Origin: Paracoccus sp. S3-43
GTDB taxonomy: Bacteria; Pseudomonadota; Alphaproteobacteria; Rhodobacterales; Rhodobacteraceae
DNA: 64,000 bases
Reading direction: 5' to 3'
Assembly (NCBI RefSeq): GCF_029027965.1
Contig: NZ_CP119082.1
Coordinates: forward strand, 662,001-726,000
The notes beneath the pieces were generated by a model. It did not search any database and was not told where the DNA came from. It was given only the letters and a program-made list of their open reading frames with translations. Within the stretch, counting starts at the first letter, position 1, and each line of letters opens with the position of its first letter. This document shows, piece by piece, positions 1 to 9,366 of the stretch. The position numbers and the translations under genes are program-made.

Positions 1-293
1 GATTCGACCACCCGCAGCGGGCCGGCCGCGCTGCCGCCATAGCCGCGCGAGACGACATGCGCCGCGATGCCGCGCGCTTGCAGCGCCTGTTGCAGGTGGA
101 TCACCGTTGGCGTCTTGCCGGTGCCCCCGGCATTGAGGTTGCCCACGCAGATCACGGGCACGCCGACCGCCGCCCGCGCCCCGCCCGCCAGGCGGCGCGC
201 GGTGGCGCGGGCGTAAGCGGCGCCCAGCGGCGACAGCAGGCGCGCGGCCAGGCTGGGCGGGCGCCGATACCAGAAGGCCGGGGCGCGTCTCAT
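1..293 (-). CDS. lpxK: Tetraacyldisaccharide 4'-kinase LpxK (partial, N-terminal part)
   Basis: Inner-membrane lipid A enzyme that phosphorylates the 4' position of the tetraacyl-disaccharide 1-phosphate precursor. Only about 97 N-terminal codons are present; the rest lies beyond base 1. The reverse-strand start ATG is at 293. The protein begins [14 protein letters not shown] and carries the P-loop [12 protein letters not shown] at about residues 51-62, followed by SRGYGG, both typical of LpxK. The start codon overlaps the stop of the upstream Kdo transferase gene by 4 nt (ATGA), so the two are translationally coupled in a lipid A/Kdo operon. Confidence 0.93.
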   Translation of the reverse strand, partial: MRRAPAFWYRRPPSLAARLLSPLGAAYARATARRLAGGARAAVGVPVICVGNLNAGGTGKTPTVIHLQQALQARGIAAHVVSRGYGGSAAGPLRVVE

Positions 294-1447
294 GGCGCGG
301 TCTTTCCGATGGCGTCCAGGACCGGGGCGCAGATGCGCAGCGTCACGTCCGCGCCGCCGGTGCTGACGGTCCAGGCGTTGCTGGCCAGCGTCGCGATCAG
401 GTCGGGCTGGGACAGTTCGGCGATGGCGGCCGCCAGGTCGTCGGCATCGGCGACCTGCCGCGCCGCCCCCGCATCGCGCAACTGCTGCCATTCGGCCGCG
501 AAACGGTCGGTATGGGGACCGTGGACGATGGCCGATCCCAGGGCGGCGGGTTCGAACGGGTGGCGCGCGGCGGCGTCGTCGCCCCCCAGCGTGCCGCCGA
601 GATAGGTGACGGGGGCCAGGCGATACCACAGGCCCATCTCGGTCGGGCCGTCGGTCAGCATGACATGCACGTCGTTGGTCGGATCCTCGTCCAGGGACCG
701 GCGGGCGACGGCCAGGCCGCTGGCCTCGATCGCCTCGGCCAGGGGGGCGATGCGGTCGGGATCGCGGGGGGCCAGGAACAGCAGCGCCCGGTGGGACTGG
801 GCCAGTGCGGCGTGATGGGCGGTCAGGACGGCCTGTTCCTCGTCCGGGGGGACCGATGCGGCAAGCCAGGCATGGCGGCCGCGCAGAAGCTGGGCGATGA
901 CGCTGCGCTCGGATTCGGAACAGGGCAGCGGGTCGCGGATCTCGGCGACCGGGCCGGTCAGGGTCACGCGCCTGCGGTCCGCGCCCATGCGCAGGGCAAT
1001 CGCCCGGCTGGCCGGGTCGGTGACGAGGATCGCCCGGATCTGGCGCAGCAATTCGCGCCGCGCGCTGGCCTTCAGCGTCCAGCCCGTATCCTCGGGGGAA
1101 AAGCGTCCTTCGGCCAGCACGATCGGCAGGCTCCGGCGGCTGGCCGCCTGAATCAGCGCGGCGGGCAGGTCCGTGCCCATCAGCAGGACGGCGGCGGGAC
1201 CGGCCTGCATCAGCGATTCGGCCTGGGTCGGGGGCGGGTCGCCCGCGTCGAGGATGCGCAGGTCGGGCCTGCTGCGCATCAGGCGGCGCTGCACCTGGGC
1301 AAAGGCCGCGCGGGCCTCGGGGGCGACCTGGACCAGCAACAGCGGGCCGGTGCCCGAGGGGATTTCGGGCGCCTCCGCGTCGTCCCGCGGGGGGATCCGG
1401 GCGCGCTGCATCCACAGGGCAAGCCGCCCGATCCCGGTTCCCGCCAT
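290..1447 (-). CDS. waaA: 3-deoxy-D-manno-octulosonic acid (Kdo) transferase
   Basis: 385-aa glycosyltransferase expected to add Kdo residues from CMP-Kdo to lipid IVA at the cytoplasmic face of the inner membrane. The C-terminal half has the GT-B nucleotide-sugar fold seen in WaaA, including [10 protein letters not shown] and [18 protein letters not shown], where the Glu-Pro pair lies in the donor site. The N-terminal half is shorter and more divergent than in enterobacterial WaaA (about 425 aa), as in other Rhodobacteraceae. It lies directly upstream of lpxK with a 4-nt overlap, and 32 nt downstream of the DUF4170 gene. I take the annotation as secure; the number of Kdo residues added cannot be read from the sequence. 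Confidence 0.88.
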   Translation of the reverse strand: MAGTGIGRLALWMQRARIPPRDDAEAPEIPSGTGPLLLVQVAPEARAAFAQVQRRLMRSRPDLRILDAGDPPPTQAESLMQAGPAAVLLMGTDLPAALIQAASRRSLPIVLAEGRFSPEDTGWTLKASARRELLRQIRAILVTDPASRAIALRMGADRRRVTLTGPVAEIRDPLPCSESERSVIAQLLRGRHAWLAASVPPDEEQAVLTAHHAALAQSHRALLFLAPRDPDRIAPLAEAIEASGLAVARRSLDEDPTNDVHVMLTDGPTEMGLWYRLAPVTYLGGTLGGDDAAARHPFEPAALGSAIVHGPHTDRFAAEWQQLRDAGAARQVADADDLAAAIAELSQPDLIATLASNAWTVSTGGADVTLRICAPVLDAIGKTAP

Positions 1448-1479
1448 GATGGCGCCCCGCGCGCGCCCGGCGCGGGCGA

Positions 1480-1731
1480 TCAGCCCCTGACCTCCAGTTC
1501 CTCGGTCGGGCTGGCGGCGGTTTCCTCGTCCCGCAGGCGATGCAGGTGGGCGATGAAATAGCGGGTATGGGCGCTGTCCACGGTCCTCTGCGCCTCGGCC
1601 TTCCAGGCGTCATAGGCGGTCTGGTAGGTGGGGAAGATGCCGACGATGTGGATATTGCCCGTGTCGCGGAACTGGGTGCCCTGCGGGTCGGTCAATTCGC
1701 CGCCGAAGACAAGATGCAGACGCTGGCTCAT
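1480..1731 (-). CDS. DUF4170 domain small protein
   Basis: 83-aa cytoplasmic protein beginning [17 protein letters not shown] chose the start at 1731 because AGGA lies just upstream and the longer upstream frame has no family similarity. The central part ([30 protein letters not shown]) matches the DUF4170 family I associate with alphaproteobacterial waaA/lpxK loci. Its function is unknown; position as first gene of the waaA-lpxK run suggests a link with envelope biogenesis, but that is inference. No signal peptide or membrane segment is visible. Confidence 0.75.
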   Translation of the reverse strand: MSQRLHLVFGGELTDPQGTQFRDTGNIHIVGIFPTYQTAYDAWKAEAQRTVDSAHTRYFIAHLHRLRDEETAASPTEELEVRG

Positions 1732-1796
1732 GGCTGTTTCCTGTGGTTGTGCCGCGCGGATGCTAATGCAGCGGCGCGGCGAGATGAAGCGGCAAG

Positions 1797-1848
1797 CCGG
1801 GGGTTTCACACCCCCGGACCCCCGTGGGATATTTGGCCCAAAGTGAAG
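1797..1848 (+). repeat. Extragenic repeat, copy A (hairpin plus ggatattt tail)
   Basis: A perfect 7-bp hairpin (CCGGGGG / CCCCCGG, loop tttcaca, 1797-1817) is followed by gacccccgtgggatattt and ggcccaaagtgaa. The same hairpin-plus-tail design recurs at about 27444-27505 (reverse), 39251-39303 and 45639-45710. This copy sits between the DUF4170 gene and the EVE-domain gene. It may work as a terminator or processing element, or be a mobile extragenic repeat. Confidence 0.7.
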
Positions 1849-1857
1849 GGGCGGCCG

Positions 1858-2271
1858 TCACAGCCCCGCCAGTTTCATGATCGTCGCCCATTCGGCATCG
1901 GTTACGGGCTGCACGGACAGGCGCGAGTTGTTGACCAGCACCATGTCCTTCAGCGCCGGTTCCCGCTTGGCCTGGTCCAGCGAAACGGGTCGGGGCAGGG
2001 GCTTGACGGCCTTCACGTCCACGCATTCCCATCGCGGATCGTCGGTGGTGCTGTCGGGATGGGCCTCGGCGATGACCTGGACGATGCCCACGGCCTCTTT
2101 GCCGATGTTGGAGTGGTAGAACAGGCCCAGCTCGCCCGCCTTCATGGCGCGCATGACGTTGCGGGCCTGATAGTTGCGCACCCCGTCCCATTCCTCGCCC
2201 TTGTCGCCCTTTGCAACAAGATCGTCCCAGCCGAACACGTCCGGTTCGGACTTGAACAGCCAATAGGCCAT
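1858..2271 (-). CDS. EVE domain-containing protein
   Basis: 137-aa protein beginning [18 protein letters not shown], the usual start of bacterial EVE (PUA-like fold) proteins of the thymocyte nuclear protein 1 type. EVE domains are thought to bind modified bases in nucleic acids; the substrate is unknown here. The motifs EEWDGVRNYQARN, GELGLFYHSN and WECVDVKAV are family hallmarks. I prefer the ATG at 2271, which shares one base with the stop of the YciI gene (TGATG), over an ATG 21 nt upstream. It is the last gene of the compact minus-strand run tsaD-gpsA-yciI-EVE. Confidence 0.88.
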   Translation of the reverse strand: MAYWLFKSEPDVFGWDDLVAKGDKGEEWDGVRNYQARNVMRAMKAGELGLFYHSNIGKEAVGIVQVIAEAHPDSTTDDPRWECVDVKAVKPLPRPVSLDQAKREPALKDMVLVNNSRLSVQPVTDAEWATIMKLAGL

Positions 2272-2546
2272 CAGCCGATCACCTTCTTCCATTCGGTGAT
2301 CTCGACCGAATCGAACAGCCCGGCAAGGGCGTAGGGATCGCGGTCCGACCAGGCCTTCGCCGCGTCGAGGCTGTCGGCTTCCAGCACCAGCAGCGAGCCG
2401 CGCATTGCGCCGTCGGTCAGCATCGGGCCGCCGAACAGCACCGCGCCGGTGTCGCGGACATAGGCCAGATGCGCGTCGCGGTTGGCCATGCGGGTTTCCA
2501 GGGCGCCGGGCTTGTCGCGGCAGATCAGGGCGAACAGGGGCATCAT
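2271..2546 (-). CDS. YciI family protein
   Basis: 91-aa protein with the small dimeric ferredoxin-like YciI fold. [19 protein letters not shown], the conserved His of AHLAYV and [20 protein letters not shown] fit the family well. Some YCII proteins are dehalogenase-like or hydrolytic, but most have no known reaction, so I assign none. The first ATG (2546) overlaps the gpsA stop codon and a second ATG follows at once, so the start is uncertain by one codon. It is coupled to gpsA upstream and the EVE gene downstream. Confidence 0.85.
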   Translation of the reverse strand: MMPLFALICRDKPGALETRMANRDAHLAYVRDTGAVLFGGPMLTDGAMRGSLLVLEADSLDAAKAWSDRDPYALAGLFDSVEITEWKKVIG

Positions 2547-3484
2547 TCCTCCTTCAGGGGGCGGGTCATCAGCATCTCGGACGCGTTTTCGACGGAAACC
2601 CGGCCTTCGGCAAGGGCCGCCACCATCGCGGCGATGGGCATGTCGCAGCCGATCCGGGCGGACAGGGCGGCCACCGCGCGGGCGGTGGCGGCGCCTTCGA
2701 CGGTCGTGGTGCCGTCGAAGGGCTGGCGCGCGCCAAGCGCCTGGCCATAGCGGAAGTTGCGCGACTGGACGGAGGTGCAGGTCAGCGTCAGATCGCCCAG
2801 GCCGGACAACCCGGTCAGCGTTTCCGGCCGCGCTCCAAGCCGGGCGGCGAGGCGGGTCATCTCGGCGAAGCCGCGCGTGACGATGGCGGCGCGGGCGCTG
2901 TCGCCCAGGCCCGCGCCGATCACCACGCCCGCCGCGATGGCGATGACGTTCTTCAGCGCGCCGCCCAGTTCGGCGCCGGTCACGTCGGTCGTGCGGTAAA
3001 GCCGCAGGACCGGGGTGGACAGCGCGTGTTGCAGGGCGCGGCCTGCCTCGGGGTCGGCGCAGGCCAAGGTCAGCGCGGTGGGCAGGCCGCGCGCGATGTC
3101 GGCGGCGAAGGACGGGCCGGTCAGGACCGCCACCGTCGCCCGCGGGCAGGCCCCCGCCAGCAGGGTGGACGGGCCGGTCAGGCGCGACAGGTCGATGCCC
3201 TTGGCGGTGCTGACCAGTGTCCTGCCGTCCAGCAGGGCCGCGTGATCAGCCAGGAAGCCCCCAAGCGCCTGCGCGGGCAGCGCCAGCAGCAGGGTTTCGG
3301 CCTGGGTCGCCGCTTGCAGATCGTCGGTGACGCGGACGGCGTGGGGCAAGGTCACGCCCGGCAGGCGCGGGTTGTCGCGCCCCCAGCCGATGTCGCGCGC
3401 CCAGAGTGTCACCGGGCCATTGGCCGACAGGGCCACCGCCAGAGCCGTGCCGAAGGCCCCCGCGCCCAGGATCGCCACGCTCAT
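2543..3484 (-). CDS. gpsA: Glycerol-3-phosphate dehydrogenase [NAD(P)+]
   Basis: 313-aa cytoplasmic enzyme that reduces dihydroxyacetone phosphate to sn-glycerol 3-phosphate, the backbone for phospholipids. The N-terminal Rossmann motif is [21 protein letters not shown] and [10 protein letters not shown] precede the catalytic region with [15 protein letters not shown], whose Lys is the catalytic residue. [12 protein letters not shown] and RNFRYG follow. The length is normal. The start ATG overlaps the tsaD stop by 4 nt (ATGA); the stop overlaps the YciI gene start. Confidence 0.96.
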   Translation of the reverse strand: MSVAILGAGAFGTALAVALSANGPVTLWARDIGWGRDNPRLPGVTLPHAVRVTDDLQAATQAETLLLALPAQALGGFLADHAALLDGRTLVSTAKGIDLSRLTGPSTLLAGACPRATVAVLTGPSFAADIARGLPTALTLACADPEAGRALQHALSTPVLRLYRTTDVTGAELGGALKNVIAIAAGVVIGAGLGDSARAAIVTRGFAEMTRLAARLGARPETLTGLSGLGDLTLTCTSVQSRNFRYGQALGARQPFDGTTTVEGAATARAVAALSARIGCDMPIAAMVAALAEGRVSVENASEMLMTRPLKEE

Positions 3485-4551
3485 GCCTTGGCCCCCTTCT
3501 TGCCGCCGCCCAGCATCGGCGCGGCGCCCTGGTCCAGCGGCCAGCGGGGGCGGGCGGCAAGATCCATGCCGTCGCGCTGGCCCAGGGCAAAGCGTTCCGC
3601 CCCCGCCCAGGCGATCATTGCGCCGTTGTCGGTGCACAGCGCCAGCGGCGGGGCGAGAAACCGCGCGCCCGCGTCCTGCGCCACCTGCTGCAAGGCCGCG
3701 CGGATGGTGCGGTTGGCGGCGACACCGCCTGCGACGGCCAGCACCGGCACGGGATGAGTCGCCAGGGCGCGGCGGGATTTCTCGGCCAGAACCTCGGCCA
3801 CGGCCTGCTGGAAGGCGGCGCAGAGATCGGCGCGGTCCTGCTGGCGCAAGCCGCCCTGATCGGCGATCAACTGGTCGCGCAGCCGCAGCGCGGCGGTTTT
3901 CAGCCCCGAGAAGGACATGTCGCAGCCCGGCCGGTCCAGCAGCGGGCGAGGCAGGGCGAAGCGGTCGGAATCGCCATGCGCGGCCTCGGCTTCCACGGAT
4001 GGCCCGCCGGGTTGGGGCAGGGCCAGCAGCTTGGCCAGCTTGTCGAAAGCCTCGCCCGGTGCGTCGTCGATGGTGCCGCCCAGGCGGGCGAAATCCTGCG
4101 GCCCGTCCACGCGCAGGAACTGGCAATGCCCGCCGGACACCAGCAGCATCAGATAGGGAAAGCCGATCCCGTCGGTCAGGCGCGGCGTCAGCGCGTGGCC
4201 GGCAAGGTGGTTCACGCCGACCAGCGGCAGGCCCGCGCCCGCAGCGATGCCCTTGGCGCACATCACCCCCGCCATCACCCCGCCGATCAGCCCCGGTCCC
4301 GCCGTGACCGCGACCGCCGTCACCCTGTCGAGGCCGATGCCCGCCTGCGCCAGCGCCTGTTCCACCACCAGATCCAGCCGCTCGGCATGGGCGCGGGCGG
4401 CGATTTCCGGCACGACGCCGCCGAAATCGGCGTGCAGCGGGGTCTGGCTGCTGACGACCGAGGACAGGATCCGCCGGTCCCCGGTCACCAGGGCCGCAGC
4501 GGTGTCGTCGCAACTGCTTTCGATGCCAAGGAAAATCCGGGTGTCGTCCAT
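3481..4551 (-). CDS. tsaD: tRNA N6-adenosine threonylcarbamoyltransferase TsaD
   Basis: 356-aa ASKHA-fold enzyme that transfers the threonylcarbamoyl group to A37 of ANN-decoding tRNAs, working with TsaB and TsaE encoded elsewhere. Metal-binding NHLAGH (His115 and His119), [21 protein letters not shown] and [12 protein letters not shown] are all present. The start at 4551 gives [17 protein letters not shown], the canonical N-terminus; a longer frame upstream has no similarity. It is divergent from hemD across about 65 bp, so the two promoters must lie in that gap. Confidence 0.96.
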   Translation of the reverse strand: MDDTRIFLGIESSCDDTAAALVTGDRRILSSVVSSQTPLHADFGGVVPEIAARAHAERLDLVVEQALAQAGIGLDRVTAVAVTAGPGLIGGVMAGVMCAKGIAAGAGLPLVGVNHLAGHALTPRLTDGIGFPYLMLLVSGGHCQFLRVDGPQDFARLGGTIDDAPGEAFDKLAKLLALPQPGGPSVEAEAAHGDSDRFALPRPLLDRPGCDMSFSGLKTAALRLRDQLIADQGGLRQQDRADLCAAFQQAVAEVLAEKSRRALATHPVPVLAVAGGVAANRTIRAALQQVAQDAGARFLAPPLALCTDNGAMIAWAGAERFALGQRDGMDLAARPRWPLDQGAAPMLGGGKKGAKA

Positions 4552-4616
4552 GCTCTTGCCGGGCGGGGGAATGGCGCTTAGGCCTATGGCCCTAGCATCG
4601 GTCAGGGGGGATGCCA

Positions 4617-5279
4617 ATGTCCAGCGCCAAGCGGCCGGTCCTGCTGCTGACCCGTCCCGAGGCGGATTCGCGGCGCTTCGCGGCGATGCTGCCGGAATGG
4701 CCGGCGGTGATCTCTCCGATCCTGCGGATCGTGGCGGTGGATCACGACGGCGCGGCGCTGCGGGATGCGCCGGGGCTGGTCTTCACCTCGGCCCATGCGG
4801 TGGCTGCGGCGGGGCCGGGGCGCGGGCGGCTGGCGCTGTGCGTGGGCGGGCATACGGCGCGGGTCGCGCAGGCGGCGGGGTTCGACGTGCGCGCGGGCAA
4901 CGGTTTCGCCGAAGGGCTGCTGCCGCTGATCCAGGCCGCCGGGGTGCCGCTGATCCACCCCCATGGCCGCCATCTGGCCAAGCGGCTGCCGGTGCCGGGG
5001 ATGGTCGTCTATGACCAGCAGGCGATGCCCCTGACGGCCGAGGCGTGGGCGCTGCTGTGGGGGGACGGCCCGGTGGTGCTGCCGCTGTTCTCGCCCCGCA
5101 GCGCCCGGCTGGTCGCGGATGCGGCGCGGAGCGCGCGGGCGCCGCTGTGGGTGGCGGCGATCAGCGACGCCGCCTGGGCCGCCTGGCACGGCCCCGCCGC
5201 CGGTCATGCGGTGGCCGAACGGCCCGAGGCGGAGGCGATGGCCGCGGCCATCCGCGCCCTGGCTTTGGCGGAACAATGA
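4617..5279 (+). CDS. hemD: Uroporphyrinogen-III synthase
   Basis: 220-aa cytoplasmic enzyme that cyclises hydroxymethylbilane with D-ring inversion in tetrapyrrole synthesis. The protein is poorly conserved as in all HemD, but [26 protein letters not shown] and [14 protein letters not shown] fit the family, and the tsaD/hemD/Mic60/hemY order is typical of this family of bacteria. I prefer ATG 4617 to ATG 4611 because AGGGGGG (4604-4610) touches the first but sits 6 nt before the second. Confidence 0.87.
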   Translation: MSSAKRPVLLLTRPEADSRRFAAMLPEWPAVISPILRIVAVDHDGAALRDAPGLVFTSAHAVAAAGPGRGRLALCVGGHTARVAQAAGFDVRAGNGFAEGLLPLIQAAGVPLIHPHGRHLAKRLPVPGMVVYDQQAMPLTAEAWALLWGDGPVVLPLFSPRSARLVADAARSARAPLWVAAISDAAWAAWHGPAAGHAVAERPEAEAMAAAIRALALAEQ

Positions 5280-5366
5280 TGCTTAGGGCGGGTTGAGAAG
5301 CGGCCCTCGTCTTATTAGGCTGCGGCCAGGCGCGGCCATGCTGCCGCCGCGAGACGGGGACATGAC

Positions 5367-6731
5367 GTGAAAAAGCCAGACAAGACCGAAAGTGACAGCC
5401 ATTCCGAAACCCCGCAGGACAAGACGCCCCTGATGCTGAAAAAGGACGCCGCCGAACCCGGCGTGATCGCCCAGTCCGGGATCGGCGCGGGCGACGGCGC
5501 ATCGGCTGCCCCGGCGGGCGGAGAGATCAAGCCGATCGAATCCACCCTTCTGGGCGACAAGACCGGGCAGAACCCTGCGGCCGCGCGCAAGTCCGCCGCC
5601 AAGCCCGCCGACCAGCCTGCCCAGGACAAGGCCGCGGCCGTGGCGAAGGACGCGCCGAAAGAGGCCCCGCCGAAGGACGTGCCGCCCGCGCCGATGCGCG
5701 AGACTGCGGCCCCGGCCCCCGCGCAGAAGGTCACGGTGCAGAAGACCGGCTTCTGGCCGGTCGTCCTGGGCGGCGTGGTCGCCGCCGGGCTGGGATCGGC
5801 GGCGACGATCTGGGCGCTGCCGCATCTGCCCGCCGCCTGGCTGCCCGAACCGCCCGCCGCAGCCGCCCCCGCGCCCGATGTCGATATCGCCGCGATTCGC
5901 AGCGAGGCCGTCAGCGCGGCCGAGGCCGCGACCGCCGAACGGATCGACGCCCTGCGCGCCGAACTTGCGGCCGCGCCCCCGGTTGCGGCCCCCGATGCGC
6001 CCGCCGGACCCTCGGTCGAGGATCTGGCGGCGCTGCGCCAGCAGATCGAGGATCAGGGCGCCCAGATCCGCGACCTGAGCGCCCGCCCGCAGATCGACCC
6101 CGACCTGGCCGCCCGCGTCCAGACCCTGGCCGAGCAGGCCGATACGCTGGAACAGCAGTTGCAGACCGCCGCCCAGGCCGCGCAGGCGCAGATCAACGCC
6201 GCCCAGGCCGAGGCGCAGCAGTTGCAGCAGGCCGCCGCCGAAAGCACCCGCCGGGCCGAGGCCGTGGCCGCGATCGCCGCGTTGCAATCCGCCCTGGATC
6301 GCGGCATCGCCCCGGACGAGGCGCGCCAGACCCTGGAAGGCGCGGGGCTTCAGGCGCCCGAGGCGCTGACGCGCGAGGTTCCCAGCCTGGACAGCCTGCA
6401 AGCCGGTTTCCCCGAAGCCGCGCGGGCCGCCCTGCGCACATCGCTGCGTCAGGACAGCGCCACCGGCAACGGCAGCCTGTTCGGGAACTTCATCCGCGCC
6501 CAGACCGGCGCCCGGTCCATCGTCCCGCGCGAAGGGACGGATCCCGATGCGGTCCTGTCGCGCGCCGACGCCGCCGTCCAAGAGGGGCGCATCGCCGATG
6601 CCGTGACCGAGATCGGCGCGCTGCCCGACGACGCCCGCGCCGCCCCCGCCATGGCGGAATGGCTGGCGGGCGCCACCGCCTATCGCGATGCGCAGGCGGC
6701 CTTGTCCGACCTGTCGGCCCCTGCAAACTGA
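5367..6731 (+). CDS. Mic60/mitofilin-like inner membrane protein
   Basis: 454-aa protein with an acidic/Ala-Pro-rich N-terminal cytoplasmic segment (about 1-125), one membrane helix (about 129-155, FWPVVLGGVVAAGLG), a long Ala/Gln/Glu-rich coiled coil (about 170-310) and a C-terminal mitofilin-type domain (about 340-450). This is the layout of the alphaproteobacterial Mic60 homologues, relatives of the mitochondrial cristae-organising protein, which shape inner membranes. It lies between hemD and hemY, the usual place. The 87 bp before it hold no gene. The domain call rests on architecture and context. Confidence 0.82.
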   Translation: MKKPDKTESDSHSETPQDKTPLMLKKDAAEPGVIAQSGIGAGDGASAAPAGGEIKPIESTLLGDKTGQNPAAARKSAAKPADQPAQDKAAAVAKDAPKEAPPKDVPPAPMRETAAPAPAQKVTVQKTGFWPVVLGGVVAAGLGSAATIWALPHLPAAWLPEPPAAAAPAPDVDIAAIRSEAVSAAEAATAERIDALRAELAAAPPVAAPDAPAGPSVEDLAALRQQIEDQGAQIRDLSARPQIDPDLAARVQTLAEQADTLEQQLQTAAQAAQAQINAAQAEAQQLQQAAAESTRRAEAVAAIAALQSALDRGIAPDEARQTLEGAGLQAPEALTREVPSLDSLQAGFPEAARAALRTSLRQDSATGNGSLFGNFIRAQTGARSIVPREGTDPDAVLSRADAAVQEGRIADAVTEIGALPDDARAAPAMAEWLAGATAYRDAQAALSDLSAPAN

Positions 6732-6740
6732 GGTCCGGGC

Positions 6741-8468
6741 ATGTTGCTGTCCCTTTTGAAAATCCTGTTCTTCTTCGCGGTCGTCCTGGTGGTCGCGCTT
6801 GGCGCGGTGCATCTGTCGGAAACCGGCCAGATGCTGCGCGTGGAATATGCGGGCACCGAATACGCGCTGACCCCGGTCAAGGCGGTCGTGGCGCTGCTGG
6901 CCCTGATGGTGCTGGCCTGGCTGGTCTTCAAGGCCCTGGGCCTGGCCCTGGCCTTCATCCGCTTCATCGCGGGGGACGAAACCGCCATCGACCGCTATTT
7001 CGCCCGGTCCCGCGAACGCAAGGGCTATGAGGCCCTGGGCGAAGGGATGCTGGCCGTCGCCTCCGGCGAAGGCAAGCTGGCGCAGGACAAGGCCACCCGC
7101 GCCGAGAAATACCTGCACATGCCGCATCTCACCAACCTGCTGTCCGCCCAGGCGGCCGAGGTTGCTGGCGACAAGGCCCGCGCGGGCCAGATCTATCGCA
7201 AGCTGCTCGAAGACGACCGCACCCGCTTTGTCGGCATCCGCGGCCTGATGCGCCAGAAGATCGACGAGGGCGACACCGCGACCGCATTGCTGCTGGCGCA
7301 AAAGGCCTATGCCCTGAAGCCCCGGCACCGCGATCTGCAGGACACGCTGCTGGAGCTGGAGATGCGAGAGCATGACTGGAAAGGCGCGCGCCAGCTGCTC
7401 AAGGACAAGCGCCGCCAGGGCGACCTGCCCCAGGACGTGCATATCCGCCGCGACGCGGTGCTGGCCTTGCAGGAAGCGGCCGAGGTGCTGGCCCATGGCA
7501 ATTCCATCAGCGCCCGCGAGGCCGCGATTTCCGCCAACAAGGCGTCCCCGGATCTGATCCCGGCGGCGGTGCTGGCCGCGCGCAGCTATGTCGCGCAAAA
7601 GGATTTCCGCAACGCCTCGCGCGTGCTGGAGAAAACCTGGTCGGTGCGGCCCCATCCTGACATCGCCGCCGCCTATGCCGAGATCGTCCCGGACGAATCG
7701 CCCGCCGCCCGCCTGACGCGCTTCGACCGCCTGATCTCGAAGAACCCCAATGACGAGGAATCGCGCCTGCTGCGCGCCGAACTGCTGCTGGCGGCCGAGG
7801 ATTTCCCCGGCGCCCGCCGCGCGCTTGGCGATCTGGCCGAAAAGCATCCGACCGTGCGCACCCTGTCGATCATGGCGGCGGTGGAACGGGGCGAGGGTGC
7901 CGACGACAGCGTGGTGCGCGGTTATCTGACACGCGCGCTGACGGCATCGCGCGGCCCGCAATGGGTTTGCGACAAGTGCCACAACGTGATGGGCAACTGG
8001 GCGCCGGTCTGCGATAGTTGCGGCGGTTTCGACACCCTGACCTGGCGCGAACCCGAGACGCGCGCCACCGCCGCCATGGCCGCCCCCGGCGCCGAGATGC
8101 TGCCCCTGCTGGTCGGCGCGCCGAAGCCCCAGCCGCCCGTCGTCGCCCCCAAGGTCGAGGACGCGCCGCCCGCCTCCAGCCCGCTGCCGGACCCGGCCGC
8201 TAGGCCCGCCCCCAAGGCGCGCGCGGTCGAGATCGCCGATGTCGCCCCCGGCATGGTCCCGCGCGAGACCGATTACGTCACCGTCGAACCCGCCAGCACC
8301 ATCACCACCCCCGATCCCGTCCCGGCCACGGTTCCGGTCCAGGTTCGCGCGGCGCCGCAGCCGTCGGACCGCCCCATGCCCGCGGCGGATCCCGAACCGA
8401 CGCTGATCCGGCCCGATGTCCTGCCGCCCGAGGATGCCGACTGGACCGAGGGCAAGACCCGGCCCTGA
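6741..8468 (+). CDS. hemY: HemY-domain, TPR-containing membrane protein
   Basis: 575-aa inner-membrane protein, 9 nt after the Mic60-like gene. Two membrane helices at the N-terminus (about 4-26 and 48-72) define the HemY_N domain; helical TPR-like repeats follow to about residue 390. The role of HemY in haem synthesis is not proven; it is not a protoporphyrinogen oxidase. A rubredoxin-like zinc ribbon (WVCDKC ... PVCDSCGG, two CxxC pairs, about 411-432) and a Pro/Ala-rich tail follow. The tail is low-complexity and probably disordered. A strong terminator follows. Confidence 0.87.
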   Translation: MLLSLLKILFFFAVVLVVALGAVHLSETGQMLRVEYAGTEYALTPVKAVVALLALMVLAWLVFKALGLALAFIRFIAGDETAIDRYFARSRERKGYEALGEGMLAVASGEGKLAQDKATRAEKYLHMPHLTNLLSAQAAEVAGDKARAGQIYRKLLEDDRTRFVGIRGLMRQKIDEGDTATALLLAQKAYALKPRHRDLQDTLLELEMREHDWKGARQLLKDKRRQGDLPQDVHIRRDAVLALQEAAEVLAHGNSISAREAAISANKASPDLIPAAVLAARSYVAQKDFRNASRVLEKTWSVRPHPDIAAAYAEIVPDESPAARLTRFDRLISKNPNDEESRLLRAELLLAAEDFPGARRALGDLAEKHPTVRTLSIMAAVERGEGADDSVVRGYLTRALTASRGPQWVCDKCHNVMGNWAPVCDSCGGFDTLTWREPETRATAAMAAPGAEMLPLLVGAPKPQPPVVAPKVEDAPPASSPLPDPAARPAPKARAVEIADVAPGMVPRETDYVTVEPASTITTPDPVPATVPVQVRAAPQPSDRPMPAADPEPTLIRPDVLPPEDADWTEGKTRP

Positions 8469-8470
8469 CG

Positions 8471-8508
8471 GAAAAGGGGGCGCAGAAAAAATCCTGCGCC
8501 CCCTTTTC
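8471..8508 (+). terminator. Intrinsic terminator after hemY
   Basis: Perfect 15-bp inverted repeat (gaaaagggggcgcag / ctgcgcccccttttc) with an 8-nt A-rich loop, starting 2 nt after the hemY stop. The U-rich run is inside the 3' arm. It ends the hemD-Mic60-hemY run before tRNA-Thr and could act on both strands. Confidence 0.85.
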
Positions 8509-8546
8509 CCCCGCCGGGGAACCTGTTATCCGGCCCCCCACCAGAT

Positions 8547-8622
8547 GCCGGTGTAGCTCAGCTGGTAGAGCACGTCATTCGTAATGATGGGGTCGGGGGT
8601 TCGAGTCCCTTCACCGGCACCA
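8547..8622 (+). tRNA. tRNA-Thr (anticodon CGU)
   Basis: 76-nt cloverleaf: acceptor arms GCCGGTG / CACCGGC, D arm GCTCAGCTGGTAGAGC, anticodon loop TTCGTAA on a CGTCA/TGATG stem, T loop TTCGAGT, and an encoded CCA at 8620-8622. It reads ACG codons. A degraded integrase gene begins about 50 bp downstream on the same strand, the arrangement expected when an element has integrated at the tRNA 3' end. Confidence 0.95.
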
Positions 8623-8675
8623 AGTTGCCCCAGGCGACCCCACCATGGCCCGAGGGCCGTTAGCTTATTTTCCGA

Positions 8676-9056
8676 ATGCCCGGATCGACCGTCAAGTCGA
8701 ATCGGGACCGGGCCAAGCGCCATCTCATTCCGAAGCTCGGCCATCTGAAGGTGCCTGAGGTGACGCGCGCCGACATCGCCGATCTCATGAAGAAGATGGC
8801 GAAATCACCCGTCAGCGCGAACCGGATGCTCGCGATGTGCCGGAAGATGTTCAACGTCGCCGAGGTTTGGGGGCTTCGCCCCGACGGCTCCAACCCTTGC
8901 CGCCATGTCCCGAAATATCCCGAACGCGGCAAGACCCGCCTCATCACCGATGCGGAAATGCGCAAGCTTTTCGAGTATCTCGATCGCGCCGACGCGGAAG
9001 GCCTGGAGCATCCCTTCATCCTTCTCGCGATCAGGCTCGGCTCACGGTCGCCGGAT
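8676..9056 (+). pseudogene. Tyrosine recombinase (phage-type integrase) remnant
   Basis: The reading frame from 8676 resembles the SAM-like core-binding domain of P4-type integrases: HLIPKLGHLKVPEVTRADI, SANRMLAMCRKMFNVAEVWG, NPCRHVPKYPERGKTR and ITDAEMRKLFEYLDRADAEG. Similarity stops near LLAIRLGS (about 9045). The arm-binding N-terminus and the whole catalytic domain (Arg...His-x-x-Arg...Tyr) are missing, and the frame then continues into unrelated residues. It is a dead remnant. Its place just after tRNA-Thr suggests it once drove integration there. Confidence 0.75.
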
Positions 9057-9366
9057 ACTGACCGAGGGCATCTGCAGCACGTCGAAAACTGCGATGCTCA
9101 GCCGCCGCTACGACAAAACTGGAGCGAACTCAGATCAAAAGGGATCTTCGTGGGCCCTGGAGGAGAGGTTGGGTCCTCACAGTGCAAATTCTCCTCATCC
9201 ATCCGCTCGCCTCAATCAATCGCCGGAGGAAGTGATAATTGCCTCCAGATCAATACGTTCTGGCAATTACAGAATTGGCGTGATGCTGGGATGGTCAGCC
9301 CGGCCAATCCCATCCCAGCAATGCATCTAGCCTCCACGACTTCTGCAGCCGCTCGTACGAGGCCCG
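9057..9366. other. Non-coding stretch after the integrase remnant
   Basis: About 310 bp with no convincing gene. Open frames run through it but show no recognisable domain, and the composition is closer to random than the flanking genes. It is probably decayed island DNA between the integrase remnant and the end of the kdp operon. Confidence 0.5.

Noticed and set aside
5283..7982. An 899-codon minus-strand open frame opposite the Mic60-like and hemY genes
   Set aside because: Low-complexity Gly/Gln/Arg sequence without domains, antisense to two well-supported genes in operon order.
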